NCBI GenBank assembly: GCA_900769765.1
Contig: CAAGHW010000073.1
Span: 1-11,185 of the forward strand
Length of the DNA: 11,185 nucleotides
Reading direction: 5' to 3'
Source: Bacteroidaceae bacterium
GTDB taxonomy: Bacteria > Bacteroidota > Bacteroidia > Bacteroidales > Bacteroidaceae
Every line of letters starts with the position of its first letter. Position 1 is the stretch's first letter. A program made the translations under genes and the position numbers. Positions 1 to 6,144 of the stretch are shown in pieces. The notes beneath the pieces are model-generated. The model was given only the letters and a program-made list of their open reading frames with translations, did not search any database and was not told the DNA's origin.

Positions 1-810
1 AAAGGCAAGTTCACAATCGACGGAAAGGAGTACAACCTTGCAATCAACAATGGTCCTAACCACCTGCATGGTGGCCCTACAGGATTCCACGCACGCGTTT
101 GGGACGCAGAGCGCATCGACGAGCAGACATTGAAGCTCAACTACGTATCGGCCGACGGCGAAGAGGGATTCCCCGGAAATCTTGATGTAACAGTCGTTTA
201 CACATTCACAGACGAGAACGAACTTAAAATAGAATATACAGGCACAACCGACAAGAAGACAATCGTAAACCTTACAAGCCATGGTTTCTTCTCTCTTTCA
301 GGTATTGCCAACCCCACAGCTACAATCGACAATCTTATTTGCGAAATCAATGCCGATTTCTTTGTACCCATTGACGAGACATCTGTTCCTTACGGTTGCA
401 TAGCACCTGTAAAGGGTACTGCATTCGACTTCACCACCCCGACAGAGGTTGGCGCACGCATTGATGCCGACGAAGAGCAGATAAAGCATGGTGCAGGCTA
501 TGACCACTGCTATGTATTGAACAAGAAAGAGGTTGGCGAATTGAGTTTCGCGGCAAAGGTTACAGAGCCTGTAAGCGGCCGTACAATGGAAGTTTACACC
601 ACAGAGCCGGGTGTTCAGGTTTACACATCGAACTGGCACAGCGGTTTTGCCGGCGCACATGGTGCAACATTCCCAAAGCGCAGTGCAATCTGTTTCGAGG
701 CACAATGCTTCCCCGACTCTCCTAACCGCGCACACTTCCCAAGCGTAGTTCTATGCCCAGGCGAGACCTACAAGCAGGTTACAGTGTATAAGTTCGGAGT
801 AGAGAAATAA
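1..810 (+). CDS. galM: Aldose 1-epimerase (galactose mutarotase), 5' end outside window
   Basis: Interconverts the alpha and beta anomers of galactose (and glucose), supplying the alpha anomer that galactokinase needs. The reading frame is open from the first base, so the gene starts upstream; 269 residues are present, and the family usually has about 340-380, so roughly 80-100 are missing. Numbering from the window edge, the family landmarks are all present: NHLHGG with His21 and His23, the second active-site histidine in LTSHGFF (His94), the GYDH aspartate (Asp168) and the catalytic-base glutamate in CFEAQCFPDSPN (Glu233). The internal TTG at 130 is not a credible start because the HGG motif lies before it. 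Whether the protein is exported (some Bacteroidales mutarotases are) cannot be seen without the N-terminus. It is followed after 51 bases by the sugar transporter and then galK, which supports a galactose role over a general aldose one. Confidence 0.95.
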   Translation, partial: KGKFTIDGKEYNLAINNGPNHLHGGPTGFHARVWDAERIDEQTLKLNYVSADGEEGFPGNLDVTVVYTFTDENELKIEYTGTTDKKTIVNLTSHGFFSLSGIANPTATIDNLICEINADFFVPIDETSVPYGCIAPVKGTAFDFTTPTEVGARIDADEEQIKHGAGYDHCYVLNKKEVGELSFAAKVTEPVSGRTMEVYTTEPGVQVYTSNWHSGFAGAHGATFPKRSAICFEAQCFPDSPNRAHFPSVVLCPGETYKQVTVYKFGVEK

Positions 811-861
811 TTTATCTATACGGAAATATAAACATTAATTATAACCAAAATCTAAAAAATC

Positions 862-2130
862 ATGAGTAATCAAAAGAAACAATGGGGAGCTATCATAGTT
901 ATGATTGCACTCTTCGCAATGATTGCCTTTGTGACAAACCTTTGTACACCTATGGCAACCATCATCAAAAACCAGGGCGAGATTTCAAACGTACTTGCAC
1001 AGATCGGTAACTACGGTAACTTCGTTGCTTACCTTATCATGGGTATCCCAGCAGGTATGCTTATCGCAAAGTTCGGCTACAAGAAGACTGCTCTTATCGG
1101 TTTGGCAGTAGGTGCTACCGGTATCCTTATCCAGTGGGTAAGCGGCTTGCTCGATGTCGAGAAGAACTTGGGTCTTGTATTTACAGTTTACCTCATCGGT
1201 GCATTCATCGCAGGTCTTTGCATGTGTATCCTCAACTGTGTTGTAAACCCAATGCTTAACCTTCTCGGTGGTGGCGGTAACAGCGGTAACCAGCTCATCC
1301 AGATTGGTGGTGTATTCAACTCTTCAGCAGCTGTAGCTTGCTACATCCTTATGGGTGCTCTTATCTCTGACGCAACAAAAGCTAAGATTGCAGACGCAAC
1401 TCCGGCTCTTATGATTGCTCTTGCAATCTTCGTTATTGCATTCATCGTTATCCTCTTCACCAAGATTGACGAGCCAGAGCAGGCTCCTGTTGAGGTAAGC
1501 CTTATCAAGGGTGCCATGAGCTACCGTCACTTCGCACTCGGTGCTTTGGCTATCTTCCTTTACATGGGTATCGAGGTTGGTGTTCCCAACGCAGTACAGC
1601 AGATGTTGACATCGGCTCCTTACTCTATCCCAGCAGGTACAGTAGGTATGATTGTTGCCGTTTACTGGTTTATGATGCTTATCGGCCGTTTCGTTGGTGC
1701 ATCTATCGGTAACAAGGTATCAAGCCGTGCGATGATTACAACAGTGTCTATCGCTACATTGGTATTGGTATTGTTCGGTATGTATGCTCCGGCTGATGTT
1801 CTCGTTGCATTCCCTGGTGTTGATTGGGGTAAGCTCGAACTCATCTGGCAGGATATTCCTGTAGGTATCTTCTCATTCTTGCTTGTAGGTCTTTGCACAT
1901 CTGTTATGTGGGGTGCTATCTTCAACATGGCTGTTGAGGGTCTCGGCAAGTACACAGCTATCGCATCAGGTATCTTCATGACAATGGTATTCGGTTGCGC
2001 AGTAATGATGGGTATCCAGGGTTACGTTGCCGACTTGACAAACTACATGACCAGCTTCTGGGTAGTAGTATTCTGTGCTGCTTACATCCTGTTCTATGCT
2101 CTCGTTGGTTCAAAACCTGCAAAGAAGTAA
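862..2130 (+). CDS. MFS sugar transporter, FucP/GluP-like (probable glucose/galactose importer)
   Basis: A 422-residue inner-membrane protein with about twelve hydrophobic segments, spread from residues ~8-30 to ~395-417, and a more polar central loop near 200-222, as expected for the major facilitator superfamily. A motif-A-like stretch, GMLIAKFGYKK, lies at residues 65-75 between helices 2 and 3. The segment with VVNPMLNLLGGG followed by QIGGVFNSSAA resembles the helix 4-5 region of the fucose/glucose-galactose proton symporters. It probably brings galactose and/or glucose across the inner membrane; the exact substrate is inferred from its place between galM and galK. The ATG at 862 is preceded by an A-rich stretch and no Shine-Dalgarno sequence, normal for Bacteroidetes. 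No promoter is obvious in the 51-base gap, so it is probably co-transcribed with galM. Codons are strongly biased (GGT, ATC, CTT), suggesting high expression. Confidence 0.85.
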   Translation: MSNQKKQWGAIIVMIALFAMIAFVTNLCTPMATIIKNQGEISNVLAQIGNYGNFVAYLIMGIPAGMLIAKFGYKKTALIGLAVGATGILIQWVSGLLDVEKNLGLVFTVYLIGAFIAGLCMCILNCVVNPMLNLLGGGGNSGNQLIQIGGVFNSSAAVACYILMGALISDATKAKIADATPALMIALAIFVIAFIVILFTKIDEPEQAPVEVSLIKGAMSYRHFALGALAIFLYMGIEVGVPNAVQQMLTSAPYSIPAGTVGMIVAVYWFMMLIGRFVGASIGNKVSSRAMITTVSIATLVLVLFGMYAPADVLVAFPGVDWGKLELIWQDIPVGIFSFLLVGLCTSVMWGAIFNMAVEGLGKYTAIASGIFMTMVFGCAVMMGIQGYVADLTNYMTSFWVVVFCAAYILFYALVGSKPAKK

Positions 2131-2176
2131 AAAAGACTAAAATAAATTATTGTTTAACAACATAAAACTTATAACT

Positions 2177-3331
2177 ATGGATATAGAATTTGTAAGAAGC
2201 CGCTTCATCAAGCATTTCGACGGTACAACAGGAAGCATCTATGCCTCTCCGGGTCGTATCAACCTGATTGGCGAGCACACCGATTATAACAACGGTTTTG
2301 TATTCCCCGGTGCTGTAAACAAAGGTATCATGGCTGAAATCAAGCCTAACGGTACAGACAAGGTTTGCGCATACTCTATCGACGAGAAGGACTATGTAGA
2401 GTTCGGTTTGAAGGAAGAGGATGCTCCACGCGCATCATGGGCAAAGTACATCTTTGGTGTATGCCGTGAGATGATCAAGCGCGGTGTTGACGTTAAAGGT
2501 TTCAACACAGCATTTGCAGGTGATGTTCCCCTCGGTGCAGGTATGTCTTCATCAGCAGCTCTTGAGAGTACATACGCTTATGCATTGAACGATTTGTTCG
2601 GTGACAACAAGGTTGACAAGTTCGAACTTGCAAAGGTTGGTCAGGCTACTGAGCACAACTATGTAGGCGTAAACTGCGGTATCATGGACCAGTTCGCAAG
2701 CGTATTCGGCAAGGCAGGTAGCCTTATCCGTCTCGACTGCCGCTCTTTGGAGTACCAGTACTTCCCATTCAAGCCACAGGGTTACAAACTCGTTCTTTTG
2801 AACACTTGCGTTAAGCACGAACTTGTAGGTTCACCTTACAACGAGCGTCGTTTGAGCTGTGAGCGCGTAGCTGAGGTTATCAAGGCTAAGTACCCTGAGG
2901 TTGAGTCTTTGCGCGATGCAAGCTTCGAAATGCTCGAAGAGGTTAAGGCAGAAATCAAGCCTGAGGATTACAACCGTGCTAAATATGTTATCGGTGAGGT
3001 TGTTCGCGTACTCGACGTTTGCGCAGCTCTTGAGGCAGGCGACTACGAGACAGTAGGTAAGAAGATGTACGAGACACACTTTGGTTTGAGCAAGGATTAC
3101 GAGGTAAGCTGCGAAGAGCTCGACTACCTTGTTGACGTTGCTATCGACTGCGGTGTTACCGGTTCACGTATGATGGGCGGTGGCTTCGGTGGCTGTACAA
3201 TCAACCTTGTAAAAGAGGAGTTGTATGAAATCTTCATCGAAGAGGCAGAGAAACGTTATCACGAGAAATATGGTAAATCTCCAAAGGTTTACGATGTTGT
3301 TATCGGTGACGGCTCACGCAAGATTTGCTAA
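2177..3331 (+). CDS. galK: Galactokinase
   Basis: Phosphorylates alpha-D-galactose with ATP to galactose-1-phosphate, the first committed Leloir step, in the cytoplasm. The 384-residue length matches the family (about 380-390). The three GHMP-kinase motifs are intact: the galactokinase signature GRINLIGEHTDYNNG at residues 26-40 (Arg27, Glu33, His34, Asp36 contact substrate), the ATP-binding loop PLGAGMSSSAALE at 118-130, and the glycine-rich GGGFGG at 334-339. The catalytic base is Asp171 in CGIMDQF. The frame is open back to a TTG at 2150, but the ATG at 2177 is preferred: it puts MDIEFVRSRF at the N-terminus and gives the usual distance to the signature. It lies 46 bases after the transporter and ends just before a strong terminator, so it is the last gene of the galactose module. 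galT and galE are not in the window. Confidence 0.97.
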   Translation: MDIEFVRSRFIKHFDGTTGSIYASPGRINLIGEHTDYNNGFVFPGAVNKGIMAEIKPNGTDKVCAYSIDEKDYVEFGLKEEDAPRASWAKYIFGVCREMIKRGVDVKGFNTAFAGDVPLGAGMSSSAALESTYAYALNDLFGDNKVDKFELAKVGQATEHNYVGVNCGIMDQFASVFGKAGSLIRLDCRSLEYQYFPFKPQGYKLVLLNTCVKHELVGSPYNERRLSCERVAEVIKAKYPEVESLRDASFEMLEEVKAEIKPEDYNRAKYVIGEVVRVLDVCAALEAGDYETVGKKMYETHFGLSKDYEVSCEELDYLVDVAIDCGVTGSRMMGGGFGGCTINLVKEELYEIFIEEAEKRYHEKYGKSPKVYDVVIGDGSRKIC

Positions 3332-3357
3332 GAAAAAGCAACAACATAAATTTGAAT

Positions 3358-3389
3358 TGGCGCAATCGAAAGGTTGCGCCATTTTTTTT
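3358..3389 (+). terminator. Intrinsic terminator after galK
   Basis: The 8-bp stem TGGCGCAA / TTGCGCCA (3358-3365 with 3374-3381) is extended by a T-G wobble and a C-G pair to ten pairs. It is capped by a GAAA tetraloop (3368-3371) and followed directly by eight T residues (3382-3389). This is a textbook rho-independent terminator and ends the galM-transporter-galK unit. Confidence 0.93.
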
Positions 3390-3493
3390 AATACAAAAGC
3401 ATTGCAAGAGATTAAGGAATACAGTAGAATTACAAATTGTATCTCGATAAATATCAATATTTTACAAATGCGGTCTAAAAAAACAGAAAAAAA
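3390..3493. other. A/T-rich spacer between galK terminator and next promoter
   Basis: Low-complexity A/T-rich DNA. I see no coding frame of its own, no hairpin and no repeat. The whole intergenic gap from galK to the next gene is 297 bases and is otherwise accounted for by the terminator, the promoter and a leader. Confidence 0.6.
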
Positions 3494-3524
3494 TATGGGT
3501 ATTATAAAAATTTAACTACATTTG
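3494..3524 (+). promoter_or_regulatory. Bacteroidetes-type promoter for the beta-barrel gene
   Basis: The -7 element TACATTTG (3517-3524) fits TAnnTTTG exactly. Nineteen bases upstream is TATG (3494-3497), one mismatch from the -33 element TTTG, so the spacing is correct. Transcription would start near 3531 and give a leader of about 100 nt before the ATG at 3629. Confidence 0.7.
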
Positions 3525-3628
3525 TGCAGAACGAATAGAAAGAATAGTCTATAAATGAATCGGATTATTCAACTGAAAAAGATGTATTTATTATTTTTTC
3601 ATATTATTAACTTTTAAATTCTATTACT

Positions 3629-4390
3629 ATGAAAAAGTTATTTTTATTAGCAGTAGTATGTAGTTTCTTTGCTGTCGGTACAGTAAACGCGCAGAATGAA
3701 AACTATTATGGTGCCCAAAAAGGCAGCTGGGCCGTTACTGTTAGTGCGAACCCAATCATTAACTTCATCGGTAACATCGGCAGTGGAGACAACTATCTCA
3801 ACAATCTTGGAGCAACACTTGGCGGAAAGTATTTCATCGGTGACAAGTTTGCTTTGACAGCAGGAGTAGGCTTCAACAATTACAATAACACGTATTTTTA
3901 TTACGAAAACATTGAAGATACCGAAGAGGTTACCAGTAAAGAAATTAATGGAGATAAAAACTTTTCATTTAATTTAGGTGCTCAATACAACTTGCGTCAA
4001 GGCAAACGTTTACAACCATTCCTTGGTGCCAGCATCATGTACGAAAGAGGTAATATCAGTACGACTTATAAAGCTTATGAATATGACGATAATGGAGTGG
4101 TTGAGCAATATAACGGAAAAGGAAAAGAATCATATCCTACAAACACATTCGGCATCATAGCTAATCTCGGAATAGAATACTTCATAGGAAAGAATGTTTC
4201 AATCAGCGCAGCATTGGATCTTGGTGTAAAGACATCTACTAACAAGCATGTTCAAAAATTTGAAACAGAAGATCCGGATGCTACAAAAGAGTATATCGAT
4301 TCACATAACTACAAGAAAAAGACTTCAAAAAACACAACCTTTGGAACTGGTCTGATGAATGGTAACATAGCATTCAACTTCTACTTCTAA
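3629..4390 (+). CDS. Predicted outer-membrane beta-barrel protein
   Basis: A 253-residue exported protein of unknown specific function. Residues 1-21 are a classic signal peptide (MKK, a hydrophobic core, then VNA) with likely cleavage before Gln22. The mature chain alternates polar and hydrophobic residues in many short segments (for example around 53-62, 66-72, 76-84, 113-119 and 131-138) joined by glycine/asparagine turns and longer charged loops, for example near 90-110 and 140-165. It ends in FNFYF, the aromatic C-terminal residue typical of barrels recognised by the BAM complex. Length and pattern suggest a small 8- to 10-stranded barrel of the porin-like/OmpW-like group found in Bacteroidales. 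It could be a small-molecule channel, an adhesin or a structural protein. It stands alone between its own promoter and terminator, so neighbours give no hint. Export and barrel architecture are well supported; role is not. Confidence 0.8.
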   Translation: MKKLFLLAVVCSFFAVGTVNAQNENYYGAQKGSWAVTVSANPIINFIGNIGSGDNYLNNLGATLGGKYFIGDKFALTAGVGFNNYNNTYFYYENIEDTEEVTSKEINGDKNFSFNLGAQYNLRQGKRLQPFLGASIMYERGNISTTYKAYEYDDNGVVEQYNGKGKESYPTNTFGIIANLGIEYFIGKNVSISAALDLGVKTSTNKHVQKFETEDPDATKEYIDSHNYKKKTSKNTTFGTGLMNGNIAFNFYF

Positions 4391-4422
4391 TATAATTTAG
4401 AAAAGAAGATTTTAAATAACAT

Positions 4423-4452
4423 ATTCCCCGTCATTAGTGGCGGGGAATTTTT
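4423..4452 (+). terminator. Intrinsic terminator after the beta-barrel gene
   Basis: ATTCCCCG (4423-4430) pairs with CGGGGAAT (4441-4448). A T-G wobble plus C-G and A-T pairs extend the stem to eleven pairs, leaving a TTAG loop (4434-4437). A run of five T residues (4448-4452) overlaps the end of the stem. It lies 32 bases past the stop codon. Confidence 0.88.
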
Positions 4453-4537
4453 ATATATACTTGGCCGAGATATCAAAGTAACATTACATTTTAAATGCTT
4501 GTGGCAAAATAGCGACTTCACCACTCTTCTGCTGATG

Positions 4538-4545
4538 TAATTTTG
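4538..4545 (+). promoter_or_regulatory. Candidate -7 element upstream of the muramidase gene
   Basis: TAATTTTG matches TAnnTTTG exactly and lies 27 bases before the ATG at 4573. A start near 4551 would leave a leader of about 22 nt. I find no good -33 TTTG at 19-21 bases upstream, so the promoter may be weak or need an activator. If it is real, the in-frame TTG at 4543 lies inside the promoter and cannot be the start codon. Confidence 0.5.
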
Positions 4546-4572
4546 TTCCAAAATCATTTAAAAACATTTACC

Positions 4573-5478
4573 ATGGAAAAGAATTATGAAGAGTTCTTCT
4601 ATTCCGAAGACCCGCAGGAGATTGAAAAAGAGAAAAACAAACGCAGCATTCTGCATTCGTTATTACCCAATCTGATGGGAGGTAAGGAGGACAAGACAAA
4701 CTATGTGCTGAGAAATTATGGAACAGGCAACAGTGTTATGGATTGGAGGATAATGCCCGATTCGAGTAAAAACAACAGAAAAAATGATATTACTGTTGAA
4801 GCAAATAAAAAAAACTATAACTTTGACCCCTGGAAGCGCGAAACAGAGATTGACAGCCTGTTGCGTCACAATCCGAACAAAAAGGAAAGGTACGACAAAG
4901 ATGAGTTTGAATATATAAACAAGAGCAAGTTCAATTCGGTTATTGGCAACAGTTTTGACTTTGAGGGCGGTTACTCGAACAACAAATATGACCGTGGCGG
5001 AGAGACAAATTATGGTATCACCAAAATATTCATGGAGCAATACAAGAAGGCTCTTCCCGGCGGTAAGGTTAAACCGATAAAGGAAATAACCAAAGAAGAT
5101 GCCTACAACATGTATAATGCCATGTGGAATCAGCATAATTTGGGCTATTTAAAAGATAAAAGCATTGCAGTTCTGTTGAACGACTACATGATTAACTCCA
5201 ATGAATGGGAAGTAGCGAAGAGAGTGCAGGAAATTTTGAACAAAAAAGGGCATGAAATAAAGGTTGACAGAATCATTGGTCCAAAAACAATTGAGGCGAT
5301 AAACAAAACCGATAGAAATTGGCTGATTGAAGAGATATTAATTGACAGATATAAAAATTACAGGAATCAGGTTAAACTTAGACCAACACAAGAAACCTTC
5401 TATAAAGGATGGATAAACAGGCTGAATAAAATTTCTGAACTTGTTGGTTCCGGAACACGTTTTCCTGTAGAATATTAA
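4573..5478 (+). CDS. GH108-type N-acetylmuramidase with peptidoglycan-binding domain, no signal peptide
   Basis: Predicted to cut the glycan strands of peptidoglycan. The 301-residue protein has three parts. Residues 1-~115 are a highly charged, asparagine/lysine-rich region I do not recognise. Residues ~120-210 match GH108 (the ZliS-like muramidase family): the catalytic glutamate is Glu131 in DFEGGY, followed by the family pattern D-x-G-G-x-T-N-x-G-I-T at 140-150. Residues ~212-285 resemble the family's peptidoglycan-binding domain 3, with VDRIIGPKT near 231-239. There is no signal peptide, lipobox or transmembrane helix, so it must reach the wall by a dedicated export route, a holin, lysis, or the N-terminal region acting as a delivery tag. 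The ATG at 4573 is preferred over a TTG at 4543, which lies within the candidate -7 element. The next gene begins 14 bases later and is probably co-expressed. Base composition is visibly A/T-richer and AGA/AGG arginine codons commoner than in the gal genes, compatible with horizontal acquisition. A phage endolysin remnant is the main alternative to a secreted effector. Confidence 0.85.
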   Translation: MEKNYEEFFYSEDPQEIEKEKNKRSILHSLLPNLMGGKEDKTNYVLRNYGTGNSVMDWRIMPDSSKNNRKNDITVEANKKNYNFDPWKRETEIDSLLRHNPNKKERYDKDEFEYINKSKFNSVIGNSFDFEGGYSNNKYDRGGETNYGITKIFMEQYKKALPGGKVKPIKEITKEDAYNMYNAMWNQHNLGYLKDKSIAVLLNDYMINSNEWEVAKRVQEILNKKGHEIKVDRIIGPKTIEAINKTDRNWLIEEILIDRYKNYRNQVKLRPTQETFYKGWINRLNKISELVGSGTRFPVEY

Positions 5479-5492
5479 ACAGCACCAAGTTT

Positions 5493-6023
5493 ATGAAAAA
5501 GGGACTTCTTACATTTTCCGGATTATTTATTGTGGTTATTGCAATAATAGCATTCTACAAGCCCAATGAGCCAACGAATGACGAAAGCAACAAGCAATCA
5601 CCGTTTGTTGGAATGTGGGATTGGAAAGAGAACTATCCGGGAGAACAGGATTTTGCCATTTGGGTTGGAGAAAGAAGCGATTCACTCCTGTTCGGGATTG
5701 GAGGAGTCTTTTATGGAGGACTAAAGATACACATGCCGGAATATGATGACGAAGGCAACATGATTGCTATAGTAAAGACAAAAATTCCAAAAGGAAATAT
5801 TGTCAAAAGCAAGATAGCCGAAACATTATCAAATTTCTATTTTGACCCCGAGAGAATGGGTGTTTACAATGATGTATCATTCGAATTGCTCAACGACACC
5901 ACTATGCTCTTTATACTCCCCGACAACAAAGGATATTGGCCCGACACCGCAATAATGCATCGCAGGGATAGAATAAACAGAAAATTCTCGAACGAAGAGG
6001 AAGAATTGCTGTACAGGGAATAA
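5493..6023 (+). CDS. Small membrane-anchored protein of unknown function, partner of the muramidase gene
   Basis: I do not recognise a named family. The 176-residue product starts MKKG and has one hydrophobic segment at about residues 4-21 without a clear cleavage site or a lipobox cysteine, so it is probably an N-terminally anchored inner-membrane protein with its body in the periplasm; an uncleaved signal peptide is equally possible. After a short polar linker (23-36) comes FVGMWDW, with a G-x-W at 40-42 reminiscent of the opening of lipocalin-like barrels. The remaining chain is rich in likely beta strands, including IWVGERSDSLLFGIGG. The C-terminus is charged. It follows the muramidase by 14 bases and is closed by a hairpin at 6052, so the two genes form a unit. 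A periplasm-facing beta-rich protein beside a muramidase could be an inhibitor or immunity protein; that is inference from position and topology, not homology. Confidence 0.75.
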   Translation: MKKGLLTFSGLFIVVIAIIAFYKPNEPTNDESNKQSPFVGMWDWKENYPGEQDFAIWVGERSDSLLFGIGGVFYGGLKIHMPEYDDEGNMIAIVKTKIPKGNIVKSKIAETLSNFYFDPERMGVYNDVSFELLNDTTMLFILPDNKGYWPDTAIMHRRDRINRKFSNEEEELLYRE

Positions 6024-6051
6024 GAACAATTACTATATTATCGCTTAAAAG

Positions 6052-6096
6052 AGTACTAAGCCCGGTCAAAAATCACTTTGGACCGGGCTTAGTATT
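6052..6096 (+). terminator. Long hairpin closing the muramidase unit
   Basis: TACTAAGCCCGGTC (6054-6067) pairs perfectly with GACCGGGCTTAGTA (6081-6094). A G-T wobble and an A-T pair outside make 16 pairs, and AAA/TTT near the loop can add more with one bulged G. No T-run follows, so it is not a canonical intrinsic terminator in either direction. Its place 28 bases after a stop codon and before the sulfatase promoter suggests termination or 3'-end protection. Confidence 0.65.
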
Positions 6097-6116
6097 CATA
6101 TATAAAACAATTTTTG

Positions 6117-6124
6117 TACTTTCG
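6117..6124 (+). promoter_or_regulatory. Candidate -7 element of the sulfatase promoter
   Basis: TACTTTCG differs from TAnnTTTG at one position and lies 20 bases before the ATG at 6145. The region 19 bases upstream (6094-6097, ATTC) is a poor -33 match. The same TTCGCTG ending occurs upstream of tex on the other strand. Confidence is limited by the missing -33 element. Confidence 0.45.
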
Positions 6125-6144
6125 CTGAATAAAACAGACTTGTT

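Noticed and set aside
2150..2176. N-terminal extension of galactokinase from a TTG codon
   Set aside because: It adds nine residues with no family counterpart; the ATG at 2177 gives the normal galactokinase N-terminus.
3225..3515. 96-codon frame running from inside galK through the terminator
   Set aside because: It overlaps the galK 3' end in another frame and crosses a strong intrinsic terminator, so it would not be transcribed intact.
3629..4390. Beta-barrel protein as part of the same system as the muramidase pair
   Set aside because: A strong terminator and a separate candidate promoter lie between them, so nothing in the sequence links them.
4663..5136. 157-codon minus-strand frame with hydrophobic segments, which could be mistaken for a membrane protein or holin
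   Set aside because: It is antisense to the GH108 gene. The hydrophobicity is the complement of Lys/Asn-rich codons, and there is no promoter or start context of its own.
4573..6023. Intact prophage lysis cassette
   Set aside because: No holin, spanin, tail, capsid or integrase genes adjoin, and the flanking genes are chromosomal. A single domesticated phage gene remains possible.
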